A stretch of DNA of 7,508 nucleotides, taken from the NCBI GenBank assembly GCA_016935885.1, contig JAFGQA010000300.1, positions 1-7,508 of the forward strand, given 5' to 3'. Position numbers and translations under genes: made by a program. The notes below the pieces were generated by a model that did no database searches, was not told the origin of the DNA, and saw only the letters and a program-made list of their open reading frames with translations. This DNA comes from Phycisphaerae bacterium (GTDB lineage Bacteria; Planctomycetota; Phycisphaerae; UBA1845; UTPLA1). Positions 1 through 6,699 of this stretch are shown piece after piece (the stretch's first letter is position 1; each line of letters begins with the position of its first letter).

Positions 1-3000
1 CAAGCACCGCCGCCAACTCGTCACCATTCCCTTGGGCCGACAACAACGCCAGGCGGGCCAGGAGGACTTGTTCGTTGCCGGGTGCGATGGCAGCCGCCTC
101 ATCGAGCCTCGCCTTGGCCGCCGCGAAATCGCCCGCTCGTCGATTGAAGTCCGCCAACATCAGACGCGTCTTGACCGTCTGGCTTCCAGCGCCTGTTTGA
201 AGGAAGCGCTCGAGATGACGGATCGCCTGGTCGCCCTGCCCCATTCTGTCCAAGACCGCCGCATACGTCACTTGACCATCCTCGTTGTGCGGGTCGAGTT
301 CCATCGCCTGTTCGCTGTGGGCGCGGGCCGCTTTCAGGTCGTTGAATCGCATGTCCACGCGAGCGAGGAGGATCAGCCCGCCGGCACTTCTCGAATCAAT
401 GTCCAGAACTCGGTGGGCCAACTCCCGAGCGATGGCGGGCCGGTCTCGGCTGAGTTCCAAGTCAGCCTTCGCCAGCAGTAGCAACGTATCGCCGGGATTC
501 GCGCCGAGCGCGCGAGTGACAAGGTAGCCGGCCTTGTCAAGGTCTCCATCGGCGCGTTCGAGGTTGATCAATTCCAGGCATGCGTTGACCGCACGCGCGT
601 CGGATTCGACTATCCGCTCAAGAATCCCGCGGGCTTCTTGCCTCGCCTCATCATTGTCCTTCGATAGCAGGCTGGCGGCGCGGAGCGAGAGAACGTTCGC
701 GTCCTCCGGATTCCTGGCCAGAAGGCCGTCCAGGAGGCTCTGGGCGCGTTCGCGATCCTGCTCGGCCGTGCTGGCGAGAAGCATTCTGACCAGTTCGACG
801 CCCAAGGAGGAGTTCTCAGGATGGACCTTGAGGCCCGCCTCCAGAGCAGCGATGCCATCCTTCGCGCGGTCCCGCTCCACATAGAACTGGGCGAGGAGCC
901 GATAGCCATCGGCCGCATCCTCGTCGAACGTCGTCAAGTGCTTGTAGTCCTCTTCCGCGTGGTCAAAGTCTCCCACGGCGGCGAAATGCCTGGCACGCAG
1001 CATGTACGCGAGAAAATCTTTGTGGAGATCCACATCCCGGTTCAGAAGCTCCAACGCCTCATCGCTGCGACCTGCCGATCGCAGGATGCGGGTCTTCAAG
1101 CTGGTGATCGCGAGCCTTGCCGGCGAGATCGCTTGTGCTTCATCCAACAGGCCAAGGGCGCGATCAACATCCCGCTTTGCGCCATAAAGTACGAATGCAA
1201 GCAAAACGCGCAAGTCGGCATCCTTCGGGTCTGACGCAACGGCTGATTCCAGCTCGGCGATGGCAAGATCGAACTCCTTCCGTCCGATCGCTACGTTTAT
1301 CCGGTGTCTGCGAAACGCGAGGGCATCGCCCTTGGCAGACGACAGGAGAAACTCCGCGTCGGCGAAGCGCCCCTGCTGCTCCAACAAGGTGAGCAGCCGA
1401 TCGGCCACGGCCACGTCCGTCGGACTCGCATTGAGAAGGTGGCGGTACGTCTCCTCGGCCTTGTCCGATTCACCCAGCCTCTCGTACAGGCGTCCAACGA
1501 TGAGGGCCGGCTGTGGCCACGCGGGATCGGCAGCGAGGCAATAGCCGAGCAGATCTGTGGCTTCTCGTTTTCTCTCGCGCCAGTCGTCACGCTGCAGCCA
1601 CACCTTCGCCTGCTGCAGCCGCCACATCAGACCGCGGTCGCCTTCGATGTACTTGAGCCGGTCAACGAGTCTCTGCAATTCCTTCGTGTCCGCCTGGATC
1701 TCAGGGAGATTCAATAGCTCAACGAGAAGCAGTGCATTCTCCGTGTGGTCGGCGGCGAGCTGTCTGAGCCGTGTAATCCCGTCTTCTCGAGCTCCTTGCG
1801 CCAGCAGCAGCCTCGCGCAGGCAACCTGCGCGCCGAGCTGCTCGTCACCGGTTAGAGCCGCGATTGCCGCTTCAAGCGTGCTGCGGGCCTCATCTTGCTG
1901 ATTGGCTTCGGACTGTAGTTGAGCCAGGAGGATGCGCGGAGCGGCCAACTCGGGGCCAAACGCAATGGCTCGCCGACACGCATCCATCGCCGGGTCCAAC
2001 AGGTTCCGACTTCTGTAGTATCCAGCGAGTTGGATCGTGGGCGTGACCTTGTCGCTACTGACGGATATCGCGGCCTCGATATCTGTCGTCGCGTCCTCGA
2101 ACCGCCCCTCCTCCACAGCTATCCTGGCCGACAGAATGTGAGCTCGGGCGGACGCTGGATTGGATCGGCGCAGGGCCACCAGTTCCTTCTGGAGTTCGTC
2201 AGCCTTCTCGGGCCGGATCAAGCCTGTTCCCTCGGCGTTGATCTGAGCCTCAATCTCCAGGAGCTTCGCATCGAGGTTGTCAGGCTTCAGCCGATGGGCC
2301 TTTGCCGCGTACCGCAGAGCCTTGGCGGGATCACGGCTCATGTAGCCCTCCGCAAGCTGGAGCGCCGCCTCCGAATCACTGGGTACACGTACCAGGTACT
2401 CCTCCCACGCCTCCAACGCCCTTCGGTCCTGGCCTGTCCTCTCGTAGGCGTTTCCCAGTAGCTTCCATATCTGTGGTCTCTGCGGGTTTCTGGCGAGAAG
2501 GGGCTCCAACAGGTTGATCGTCGCGTGTGGTCTGCCTTCGGCGTTGGACACCGCAGCGGCTACCAGGTCGACCTGCTCGGCGAGCAGTGGGTTGCTCTTC
2601 CTGAGCTTCTGCACGGATTCACGGAACTCGTCTGCAACCTCTCGTGCCGCGTCGACACGGCCGCCGGCCAGGTAGAGATCAACCGCAGAAGTCAAGAATG
2701 CCAGCCGAAGCGAGTCAGTGAGCACCTCCAACGCCTGATCGGCGAGCGCCACGCCGCCTTGCCCATCGCCCCGCAACATCGCCAGCTTAGCCGCTGTCAT
2801 GAACCTTCTCAGTGTGAAGGCATCGGGATCGATGTTCAGGCGATCCAGTTCCGATCGGTCGACCCGCTCAGTCTGCTTGAGCATGGCCTCCGCTCTATCA
2901 AGCTCTCCCCACAGCATCCACTCCTCGGCGAGCAGCAGCCGCACGGCGGGATCAGTCGGTTGCAGTGCCTCGGCCGCCTCGAGGTCTTCTCGTGCCGCCG

Positions 3001-3712
3001 CTTCGTCCTTCATGGTGAGCCGCCGCAACCGGGCACGGCGTGCCCTTGCCTCGGCGGATTGCGGATTGGCTTCCACACAGCGATCTAGCCACTCTGCCGC
3101 CGCCTCCGTGTCGGGGACCGGGCTCCGCCGCCTTGCCAATTCACTCAGGAGCACGTAACCCTTGACCTGATCCGGACGATTCGCCACAAGCCGCTCGATG
3201 ACGTTGGCGGCTTCCTCGGGTTTGCCCTGCCTGAACAAGGCCTCACCCAACGACAATGCGGCGTCTGGATCGTTGGGGTCGGCCCGCAGACGCTGATGAC
3301 AGATGTAAACAACGTCGTCAAAGCTACCGACTCTGGCATAAAGCCTCGCCAGACGCTGGCAAAGCTCGTCGTCACCAGCATTGTGCCGCAGCAGTTGGCG
3401 GTAGGCTCCTATTGCCGCGCCGACGTTCGCTGGCTCGAGTGGCTGGACCGAGAGGTTCGCCTCCGCGTATGTGGCCAGGATCTCCTCGTCGTCCGGATAC
3501 CGATGGAGGTACTCCCTAAGCCGTTTGCAGGCTTCCGTCCAATCCTGCTTCTCCAGCGCGGCCTTCCCTGCTGCCAACGCGCGGTTGGCCATGATCCGCT
3601 TGCGGACCTTGTAGCCCACGGCACCGCCACCGCCGAGCAAGACAACGATCAATGCCAGGATGACCAGAGCCCTTACGTTTATTCGCCCGGGTTGTCGTAC
3701 CGCCTTCACCAT
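1..3712 (-). CDS. Giant membrane-anchored TPR protein, C-terminus outside window
   Basis: An uninterrupted minus-strand frame runs from ATG at 3712 off the left edge, 1237 codons with no stop. Residues 1-13 are basic; about 14-34 form one hydrophobic helix (ALVILALIVVLL then a Gly run). There is no lipobox Cys, so it reads as an N-terminal membrane anchor with the rest outside the cytoplasm. The remainder is Ala/Leu/Glu-rich helical sequence with degenerate TPR units, for example about 45-75, 150-180 (LGEALFRQGKPEEA), 735-765 and 1127-1167 (AIRHLERFL), often ending in a [DN]P turn. TPR arrays bind partner proteins; no enzymatic domain is visible. The start is supported by AAAGGGG at 3717-3723, four bases upstream, and by the anchor helix that follows. 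PrsT-like TPR proteins occur in PEP-CTERM/exosortase loci, but PrsT is described as a lipoprotein, so I do not assign that name. TPR identity is confident; role unknown. Confidence 0.9.
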   Translation of the reverse strand, partial: MVKAVRQPGRINVRALVILALIVVLLGGGGAVGYKVRKRIMANRALAAGKAALEKQDWTEACKRLREYLHRYPDDEEILATYAEANLSVQPLEPANVGAAIGAYRQLLRHNAGDDELCQRLARLYARVGSFDDVVYICHQRLRADPNDPDAALSLGEALFRQGKPEEAANVIERLVANRPDQVKGYVLLSELARRRSPVPDTEAAAEWLDRCVEANPQSAEARARRARLRRLTMKDEAAAREDLEAAEALQPTDPAVRLLLAEEWMLWGELDRAEAMLKQTERVDRSELDRLNIDPDAFTLRRFMTAAKLAMLRGDGQGGVALADQALEVLTDSLRLAFLTSAVDLYLAGGRVDAAREVADEFRESVQKLRKSNPLLAEQVDLVAAAVSNAEGRPHATINLLEPLLARNPQRPQIWKLLGNAYERTGQDRRALEAWEEYLVRVPSDSEAALQLAEGYMSRDPAKALRYAAKAHRLKPDNLDAKLLEIEAQINAEGTGLIRPEKADELQKELVALRRSNPASARAHILSARIAVEEGRFEDATTDIEAAISVSSDKVTPTIQLAGYYRSRNLLDPAMDACRRAIAFGPELAAPRILLAQLQSEANQQDEARSTLEAAIAALTGDEQLGAQVACARLLLAQGAREDGITRLRQLAADHTENALLLVELLNLPEIQADTKELQRLVDRLKYIEGDRGLMWRLQQAKVWLQRDDWRERKREATDLLGYCLAADPAWPQPALIVGRLYERLGESDKAEETYRHLLNASPTDVAVADRLLTLLEQQGRFADAEFLLSSAKGDALAFRRHRINVAIGRKEFDLAIAELESAVASDPKDADLRVLLAFVLYGAKRDVDRALGLLDEAQAISPARLAITSLKTRILRSAGRSDEALELLNRDVDLHKDFLAYMLRARHFAAVGDFDHAEEDYKHLTTFDEDAADGYRLLAQFYVERDRAKDGIAALEAGLKVHPENSSLGVELVRMLLASTAEQDRERAQSLLDGLLARNPEDANVLSLRAASLLSKDNDEARQEARGILERIVESDARAVNACLELINLERADGDLDKAGYLVTRALGANPGDTLLLLAKADLELSRDRPAIARELAHRVLDIDSRSAGGLILLARVDMRFNDLKAARAHSEQAMELDPHNEDGQVTYAAVLDRMGQGDQAIRHLERFLQTGAGSQTVKTRLMLADFNRRAGDFAAAKARLDEAAAIAPGNEQVLLARLALLSAQGNGDELAAVL

Positions 3713-3748
3713 ATCGCCCCTTTGCTCGTACCAGGATGAGTCACCGTT

Positions 3749-3760
3749 GCAGACGTCTGC
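3749..3760. promoter_or_regulatory. Perfect 12-bp palindrome upstream of TPR gene
   Basis: GCAGACGTCTGC is a perfect palindrome whose near edge lies 37 bases upstream of the TPR start codon. Position and symmetry would suit an operator for a dimeric regulator. No second copy was noticed in the window and no regulator gene is present, so a role is only a possibility. Confidence 0.25.
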
Positions 3761-3786
3761 CCTATGTGAGTGCGTCCCAAAACGCC

Positions 3787-3867
3787 CTGTGGCATGTCCT
3801 TATGGCACGTCCTGTGGCATCTTCCGCGGCATTCTCTGTGGCACCTTCTGTGGCACCTTCTGTGGCA
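3787..3867. repeat. 12-bp tandem repeat, about seven units
   Basis: The core CTGTGGCA recurs with starts at 3787, 3800, 3812, 3824, 3836, 3848 and 3860. The first step is 13 bases and the rest are exactly 12. The last three units (3836-3867) match the full TGTGGCACCTTC consensus best, while those nearer the TPR gene have drifted (TTATGGCA, CCGCGGCA). This gradient suggests expansion at the right-hand end, next to the hairpin at 3866-3884, whose left arm overlaps the final unit. The array lies 75-155 bases upstream of the TPR start. Confidence 0.85.
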
Positions 3868-3884
3868 CCGGCGTCCCGCCGGTG
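3866..3884. repeat. Perfect hairpin, possible dispersed planctomycete repeat
   Basis: CACCGGC (3866-3872) and GCCGGTG (3878-3884) are exact inverted copies around the loop GTCCC. With the preceding TGTGG this resembles the end of a GTGGCACSGGCGTCCCGCCSGTG type element that I recall as scattered through planctomycete genomes; that link is from memory and unchecked. No second inverted end is obvious downstream, so this would be a partial copy. Confidence 0.6.
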
Positions 3885-4179
3885 AAAACACTGGCCTTGC
3901 CCCTGTGTCACGGCGGCTCCAGGGCGCACTCTAAGCGATCACAGCCCGCTTGCACAGCTTCCTGCATCCGCCAGGCCGTCTGTCGTGCATCGCGCCGCAA
4001 GACAGGATTATTCTATATTGGCCCTGCGTCCTTGGACAGGGATCGATCCGAGCGGAAGCGGTCGTTCAAGGCACGAGGAAGCCCGCAGGAAATGGAGCGG
4101 TCGGAAAACGGCAACAATCGTGGCGGCTCCGTCGAGGCCTACCCGACCTTCGACACAACGCCGGCTTCCCACTCATAAG

Positions 4180-4206
4180 AAACGGGCCGCCCAATTGGAC
4201 GGCCCG
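4180..4206 (-). terminator. Intrinsic terminator after DUF4114-like PEP-CTERM gene
   Basis: On the minus strand, a 7-bp stem (CGGGCCG, arms 4200-4206 and 4183-4189) is extended inward past one mismatch by two G-C pairs closing an AATT loop. It is followed by TTTCTTATG. It begins about 30 bases after the TAA stop at 4237-4239. Stem, position and a short T-tract all fit a Rho-independent terminator for the upstream gene, and it insulates the TPR gene from that transcript. Confidence 0.65.
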
Positions 4207-4236
4207 CTTGAATACGTTCTAGAGGCATGGCGGTGA

Positions 4237-5007
4237 TTACGAGACCCGCCGCCTGAACCAGCCGATCAGACCCAGGCCCACCACGCCAAGGACCGCTGCG
4301 CCCGGCGCAGGGATGGGGGCGGCGCGAACCTCAACGACGATGTCGTTGTAATCCCCGCAACCGCAACCGAAGAGGTCCTCCCAAAACAGCAGCCAGGTCG
4401 TCCAACCGTCGTCAAGGCCGGTGATCTGGTACGTGACCATCCAGTCCCTGTCCTTGTTCATCTCATCCGCCGGACGGGAGGAATGCGTGATAAAGCCGCC
4501 CGTCATGCGGCGACGTTGATGTCCCCATCGCCAGGTCAGTCCTGCGGCGTCCATCAAGTCCGTGGAACCTGTAACATCAAAGCCGTAGCCTCTCACATCG
4601 AACAACTTGTGATACGAGTCCCCGGTCTCCCCGAGAAGACACCCGAACGACTGCATGGGCAGGACACTGTACTTGGCCGTGGCACTGGCTTGGACGAATC
4701 CGTCGCTGAAGACTTGATCGTCGGCCGCGCCGGGAACGCCATTCACGACATTCATGATTCCCCCGATGCCGAAATCATCGATGCGTGTGGCAGTGATCGC
4801 GCCGTTGCTGTAATCCCTTCCACCCGACTGGATGGCGAAACTGCCCCCAGAGTAAATCCCTGAGAGGATGTCCGCGTGGCCGAGTTCTCCGGGGAAGGGC
4901 GCCTGTACGGAAGAGTAGTCGGCGTTCGCCGGTGCAGCCCACACAACTGCGGCGGTGACCATCGCAACGAGAACGATTGGGCTTCTTTGTTTCACTCGCT
5001 TCAACAT
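4237..5007 (-). CDS. PEP-CTERM protein with DUF4114-like C-terminal motif
   Basis: Secreted 256-aa protein of unknown function. Residues 1-29 are a Sec signal peptide (MLKRVKQR, hydrophobic core, cleavage likely after PANA). The mature domain carries no recognised catalytic motif. Its end has WEDL (209-212) and GDYNDIVVEV (218-227), resembling the acidic [ED]D...DYND signature that closes DUF4114 domains, probably a calcium-binding beta domain. Residues 232-254 are the sorting signal: IPAPGA, a glycine-rich hydrophobic helix ending GLIGW, then FRRR. An exosortase would recognise this; none is encoded here. Start choice: ATG at 5007 has AGGGAG at 5015-5020, seven bases upstream. An in-frame start at 5049 would add 14 Arg-rich residues and lies inside a hairpin, so I reject it. 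Cysteines at 123, 215 and 217 are unusual for this class and might form a disulfide. Confidence 0.9.
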   Translation of the reverse strand: MLKRVKQRSPIVLVAMVTAAVVWAAPANADYSSVQAPFPGELGHADILSGIYSGGSFAIQSGGRDYSNGAITATRIDDFGIGGIMNVVNGVPGAADDQVFSDGFVQASATAKYSVLPMQSFGCLLGETGDSYHKLFDVRGYGFDVTGSTDLMDAAGLTWRWGHQRRRMTGGFITHSSRPADEMNKDRDWMVTYQITGLDDGWTTWLLFWEDLFGCGCGDYNDIVVEVRAAPIPAPGAAVLGVVGLGLIGWFRRRVS

Positions 5008-5034
5008 TATGGTTCTCCCTCTGAGGAGAGGTCG

Positions 5035-5062
5035 CGTCCGCCGCCGCAAGCAGCGGCGGACG
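5035..5062 (-). terminator. Strong hairpin between two PEP-CTERM genes
   Basis: CGTCCGCCGC (5035-5044) and GCGGCGGACG (5053-5062) pair perfectly over 10 bp around an 8-base loop. It starts about 34 bases after the stop of the 5710-5096 gene. On the minus strand it is followed by CGACCTCTCC, not a T-tract, so it may be a weak terminator or a 3'-end stabiliser rather than a classic intrinsic terminator. It also lies 28 bases upstream of the next start codon, where it could influence that gene's leader. Confidence 0.4.
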
Positions 5063-5095
5063 CCGTATCGTTCTCCACCATTCCAGGTCTTGACA

Positions 5096-5710
5096 TCACA
5101 GCCGCCTCTTGAGCCAACCGATCACGCCCAGCCCCAGCGCACCAAGCAGCACGGCGCCCGGTGCGGGAACCGCACTGACGACCCAGTTGTCCATCGTGAA
5201 CGGATCCCCGTGGTCCAGGTCGACATAAACCTGATCAAAGCCGATGGTGTGGTAGCCGTCAAAATACGCGTACATGGTGTCCAAGCTCCCACCCAATGGG
5301 ATGCCGGCTCCCGTGGTGGACCACTCGACCTGAGCGTTCACTGCGTCGTACACGCCGACCCAACCGCTCGGCGCCGTGATGAGTGTCGGCACAAGCCCGC
5401 CCGTGGGGGCGTGGAGGGACGTAATACCCTGATCATCCCACAGATCGTTGAAGACCGTGTAGCTGATAAACGTCTGGTCGGTGCAGTCGTTGTACCAGGC
5501 TTTGTCGGTCACCTCCCATATGCTGTTGGACCCGGGCGTGCCCACCCAGTAGTCTGTGCCATAGCTTGGCTCGAAGTTGATGTAAGTGCTTCCATTGGCG
5601 TAATAAATCTCCTGAGAACCGTGGATCATCGTGATGTCTGCCATGGCGAGTCCGCCAGTTCCCAGCAGCAACGCCGCAGCGACGAAAGTCGTCCAGCGTA
5701 GTTTCAACAT
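5096..5710 (-). CDS. PEP-CTERM sorting-domain protein, unknown function
   Basis: Secreted 204-aa protein. Residues 1-24 form a signal peptide (MLKLRW, an Ala/Leu core, cleavage after LAMA). The mature part is rich in Tyr, Trp, Gly, Asp and Thr, typical of an extracellular beta-sandwich, but I recognise no family. MDNWVVS (about 173-179), just before the sorting signal, resembles the final DN.V.V strand seen in many PEP-CTERM proteins. Residues 181-204 are the sorting signal: VPAPGA, the helix ending GLGVIGW, then LKRRL as the last residues. This segment is nearly identical in plan to that of the downstream neighbour, suggesting the same exosortase handles both. Start: ATG 5710 has AGGAG at 5720-5724, nine bases upstream; an in-frame GTG/ATG-type start further up (5788) would put 26 polar residues before the signal peptide. 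Function beyond surface delivery cannot be inferred. Confidence 0.88.
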   Translation of the reverse strand: MLKLRWTTFVAAALLLGTGGLAMADITMIHGSQEIYYANGSTYINFEPSYGTDYWVGTPGSNSIWEVTDKAWYNDCTDQTFISYTVFNDLWDDQGITSLHAPTGGLVPTLITAPSGWVGVYDAVNAQVEWSTTGAGIPLGGSLDTMYAYFDGYHTIGFDQVYVDLDHGDPFTMDNWVVSAVPAPGAVLLGALGLGVIGWLKRRL

Positions 5711-5821
5711 AGTCTGTATCTCCTGTCTTCTTGTCGTTATGTGAGCAATATGAAGGACCGTCGTGCGCACACAGGCGCGCGACACCAAGTTGAACCGCGA
5801 CGCTTCACAAGCATCGCAGAA
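5711..5821. other. Intergenic region with two hairpins
   Basis: Besides the hairpin just after the upstream stop (5797-5817), a second imperfect inverted repeat lies at 5760-5783: GTCGTGCGC and GCGCGCGAC, 8 of 9 positions pairing around ACACAG. I found no convincing promoter pair for the 5710 gene here; the clear element is its ribosome binding site at 5720-5724. Confidence 0.45.
5797..5817 (-). terminator. Hairpin directly after stop of 6511-5822 gene
   Basis: On the minus strand GCGATGCTT and AAGCGTCGC form a 9-bp RNA stem with one G-U pair around a GTG loop, starting four bases past the TAG stop. The sequence after it (GGTTCAACTTGG) has only scattered T residues, so termination efficiency is uncertain; it may instead protect the 3' end. 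Confidence 0.42.
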
Positions 5822-6511
5822 CTAGAAAGGAAGAGCAGGAGGGCCGCGCGGGGCCGCGATGGTAAGATTCGCTTGCTCGTCGCAGCGCGGAGTTTCTTCG
5901 CGCCGGACGCGATACCGAAATGGACGCTCGCCGACCGGCTGCTCGAAGCGGCACGGCGGCGACGCGCTGAAGTCAAAATCGAACGGCACGGCATGACCGA
6001 TCTGATCCGGGCCGCCCGCGTGATACCACTCCGGCAATGCGCCCAGGTGCAGGTGCATTGCGGAGCGACCCAGGTGCCACGCGCCGGCGCTGAGCACGGC
6101 CGACAGAAACAGGACCGCGCTGCTCGGAAGGGGCGGAACCTCTCTGACCTGGGCGGAAGAAGCGTTCGACGCTTCATCCTCAATGGCTGCAAACGGTGTC
6201 CAATCACCTTGCGAGGACCCAAGATCCAGGTCGCAGACGGCTGCACCCGTCTTGGAGCACGCCGGGTACTGCCGAAGCTGGGAGGCTGTCGCCCGCGACG
6301 GCTGCTCGGGGAGGTGCCCGACGTCGCTCGGCGAGATGGTGATGGCAGAAGCCTCGTTGCAGGATGACTGCGGCGCGGACAAGTCGGCACGCACTCCCTG
6401 CGCCCACGCGAGGGTCATCACGACAAGGGCCATGAATAGAGTCTGCCTCTTGAACACGCTCTCCAATCCTTCACGCACGCGCACTGCCCGCGCGCTGTTA
6501 CGCATGCTCAT
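5822..6511 (-). CDS. Unrecognised signal-peptide protein with central helix and long tail
   Basis: No family is recognised. The 229-aa frame has a signal-like segment at 22-42 (RQTLFMALVVMTLAW, then VRA as a cleavage site), a polar region (43-126) with Cys at 51, 85 and 93, a helix at about 130-148 introduced by VPPLPSS and followed by GRS, and an 80-residue tail. The tail holds WYHAGGPDQIGHA (162-174), PFDFDF, CRFE (187-190), Cys210 and ends APRGPP. Proline-then-helix-then-Arg resembles a sorting signal, but a true PEP-CTERM ends there. Predicted topology: exported N-domain, one membrane pass, tail in the cytoplasm. Start is uncertain. ATG 6511 has no clear binding site and would be almost leaderless given the promoter just upstream. 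GTG 6457 (211 aa) has AAGGA nine bases upstream and puts the signal peptide right at the N-terminus. I keep 6511 as the outer limit. I have a vague memory of similar tails in planctomycetes, unchecked. Confidence 0.7.
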   Translation of the reverse strand: MSMRNSARAVRVREGLESVFKRQTLFMALVVMTLAWAQGVRADLSAPQSSCNEASAITISPSDVGHLPEQPSRATASQLRQYPACSKTGAAVCDLDLGSSQGDWTPFAAIEDEASNASSAQVREVPPLPSSAVLFLSAVLSAGAWHLGRSAMHLHLGALPEWYHAGGPDQIGHAVPFDFDFSASPPCRFEQPVGERPFRYRVRREETPRCDEQANLTIAAPRGPPALPF

Positions 6512-6516
6512 GTACT

Positions 6517-6546
6517 AGGATATCCGCCATTCCCGCATCTTGTCAA
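6517..6546 (-). promoter_or_regulatory. Sigma70-like promoter for 6511-5822 gene
   Basis: On the minus strand TTGACA (6541-6546), an exact -35 consensus, is followed after 18 bases by TATCCT (6517-6522), four of six matches to the -10 consensus. Transcription would begin around 6508-6511, at or next to the ATG. It is the best promoter match I found in the window. The gene order implies it drives the 6511-5822 gene and possibly those downstream if the hairpins read through. Confidence 0.55.
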
Positions 6547-6669
6547 GGCCGTGCAGCCGAATATCCCGCTTTTTCCTGCCGCCCTCGATGCCACCAGGAT
6601 GCTGCTATCGCCAGCAGACGGTGGGCCTTATCGGACGTAGCATCGCTCGCCATCCCACCGCGCACGTGC

Positions 6670-6685
6670 CCGTGGTTGGCCACGG
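6670..6685. other. Short hairpin after the 7371-6700 gene
   Basis: CCGTGG (6670-6675) and CCACGG (6680-6685) pair perfectly around TTGG, about 15 bases past the TAG stop at 6700-6702. No T-tract follows on the minus strand, so a terminator role is weak. Confidence 0.3.
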
Positions 6686-6699
6686 CCCCGCCGCCTCCT

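Larger units (their letters stand above)
3713..4236. other. 524-base intergenic region without a convincing gene
   Basis: This gap separates the TPR gene from the upstream PEP-CTERM gene. From right to left it holds an intrinsic terminator (4180-4206), about 290 bases in which I see no gene, a perfect hairpin (3866-3884), a 12-bp tandem repeat (3787-3867) and a 12-bp palindrome (3749-3760). Near 4005-4020 there is a short AT-rich patch (TTATTCTATATTGG) standing out from the GC-rich surroundings. On the minus strand it contains TAGAAT, a fair -10 match, but I found no good -35 partner, so I do not call a promoter. Open frames crossing the region on either strand have low-complexity or arginine- and serine-rich translations and look like chance. 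Confidence 0.7.

Noticed and set aside
32..3739. Many plus-strand open frames (for example 32-481, 821-1234, 1919-2461, 2525-3088, 3296-3739)
   Set aside because: All lie opposite the continuous 1237-codon TPR frame and their translations lack domain-like patterns.
3787..3867. CRISPR array
   Set aside because: The unit is 12 bases with direct continuity and no unique spacers of 25-40 bases.
4005..4020. Promoter at the AT-rich patch
   Set aside because: TAGAAT is a fair -10 on the minus strand, but the best -35 at normal spacing matches only about half the consensus and the TPR start is nearly 300 bases away.
3660..4178. Plus-strand 172-codon frame across the intergenic region
   Set aside because: Its middle is the tandem repeat translated as CGTF units, the rest is Ser/Arg-rich, and its start lies inside the TPR gene.
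4955..5701. Plus-strand 248-codon frame
   Set aside because: It is antisense to the 5710-5096 PEP-CTERM gene, which has a signal peptide, ribosome binding site and sorting signal.
5737..6390. Minus-strand 217-codon frame, and plus-strand 5741-6367
   Set aside because: Both overlap the 6511-5822 gene. The minus one is Arg/Ser/Pro-rich like a shifted GC-rich frame. The plus one is Arg-rich and lacks a signal or domain.
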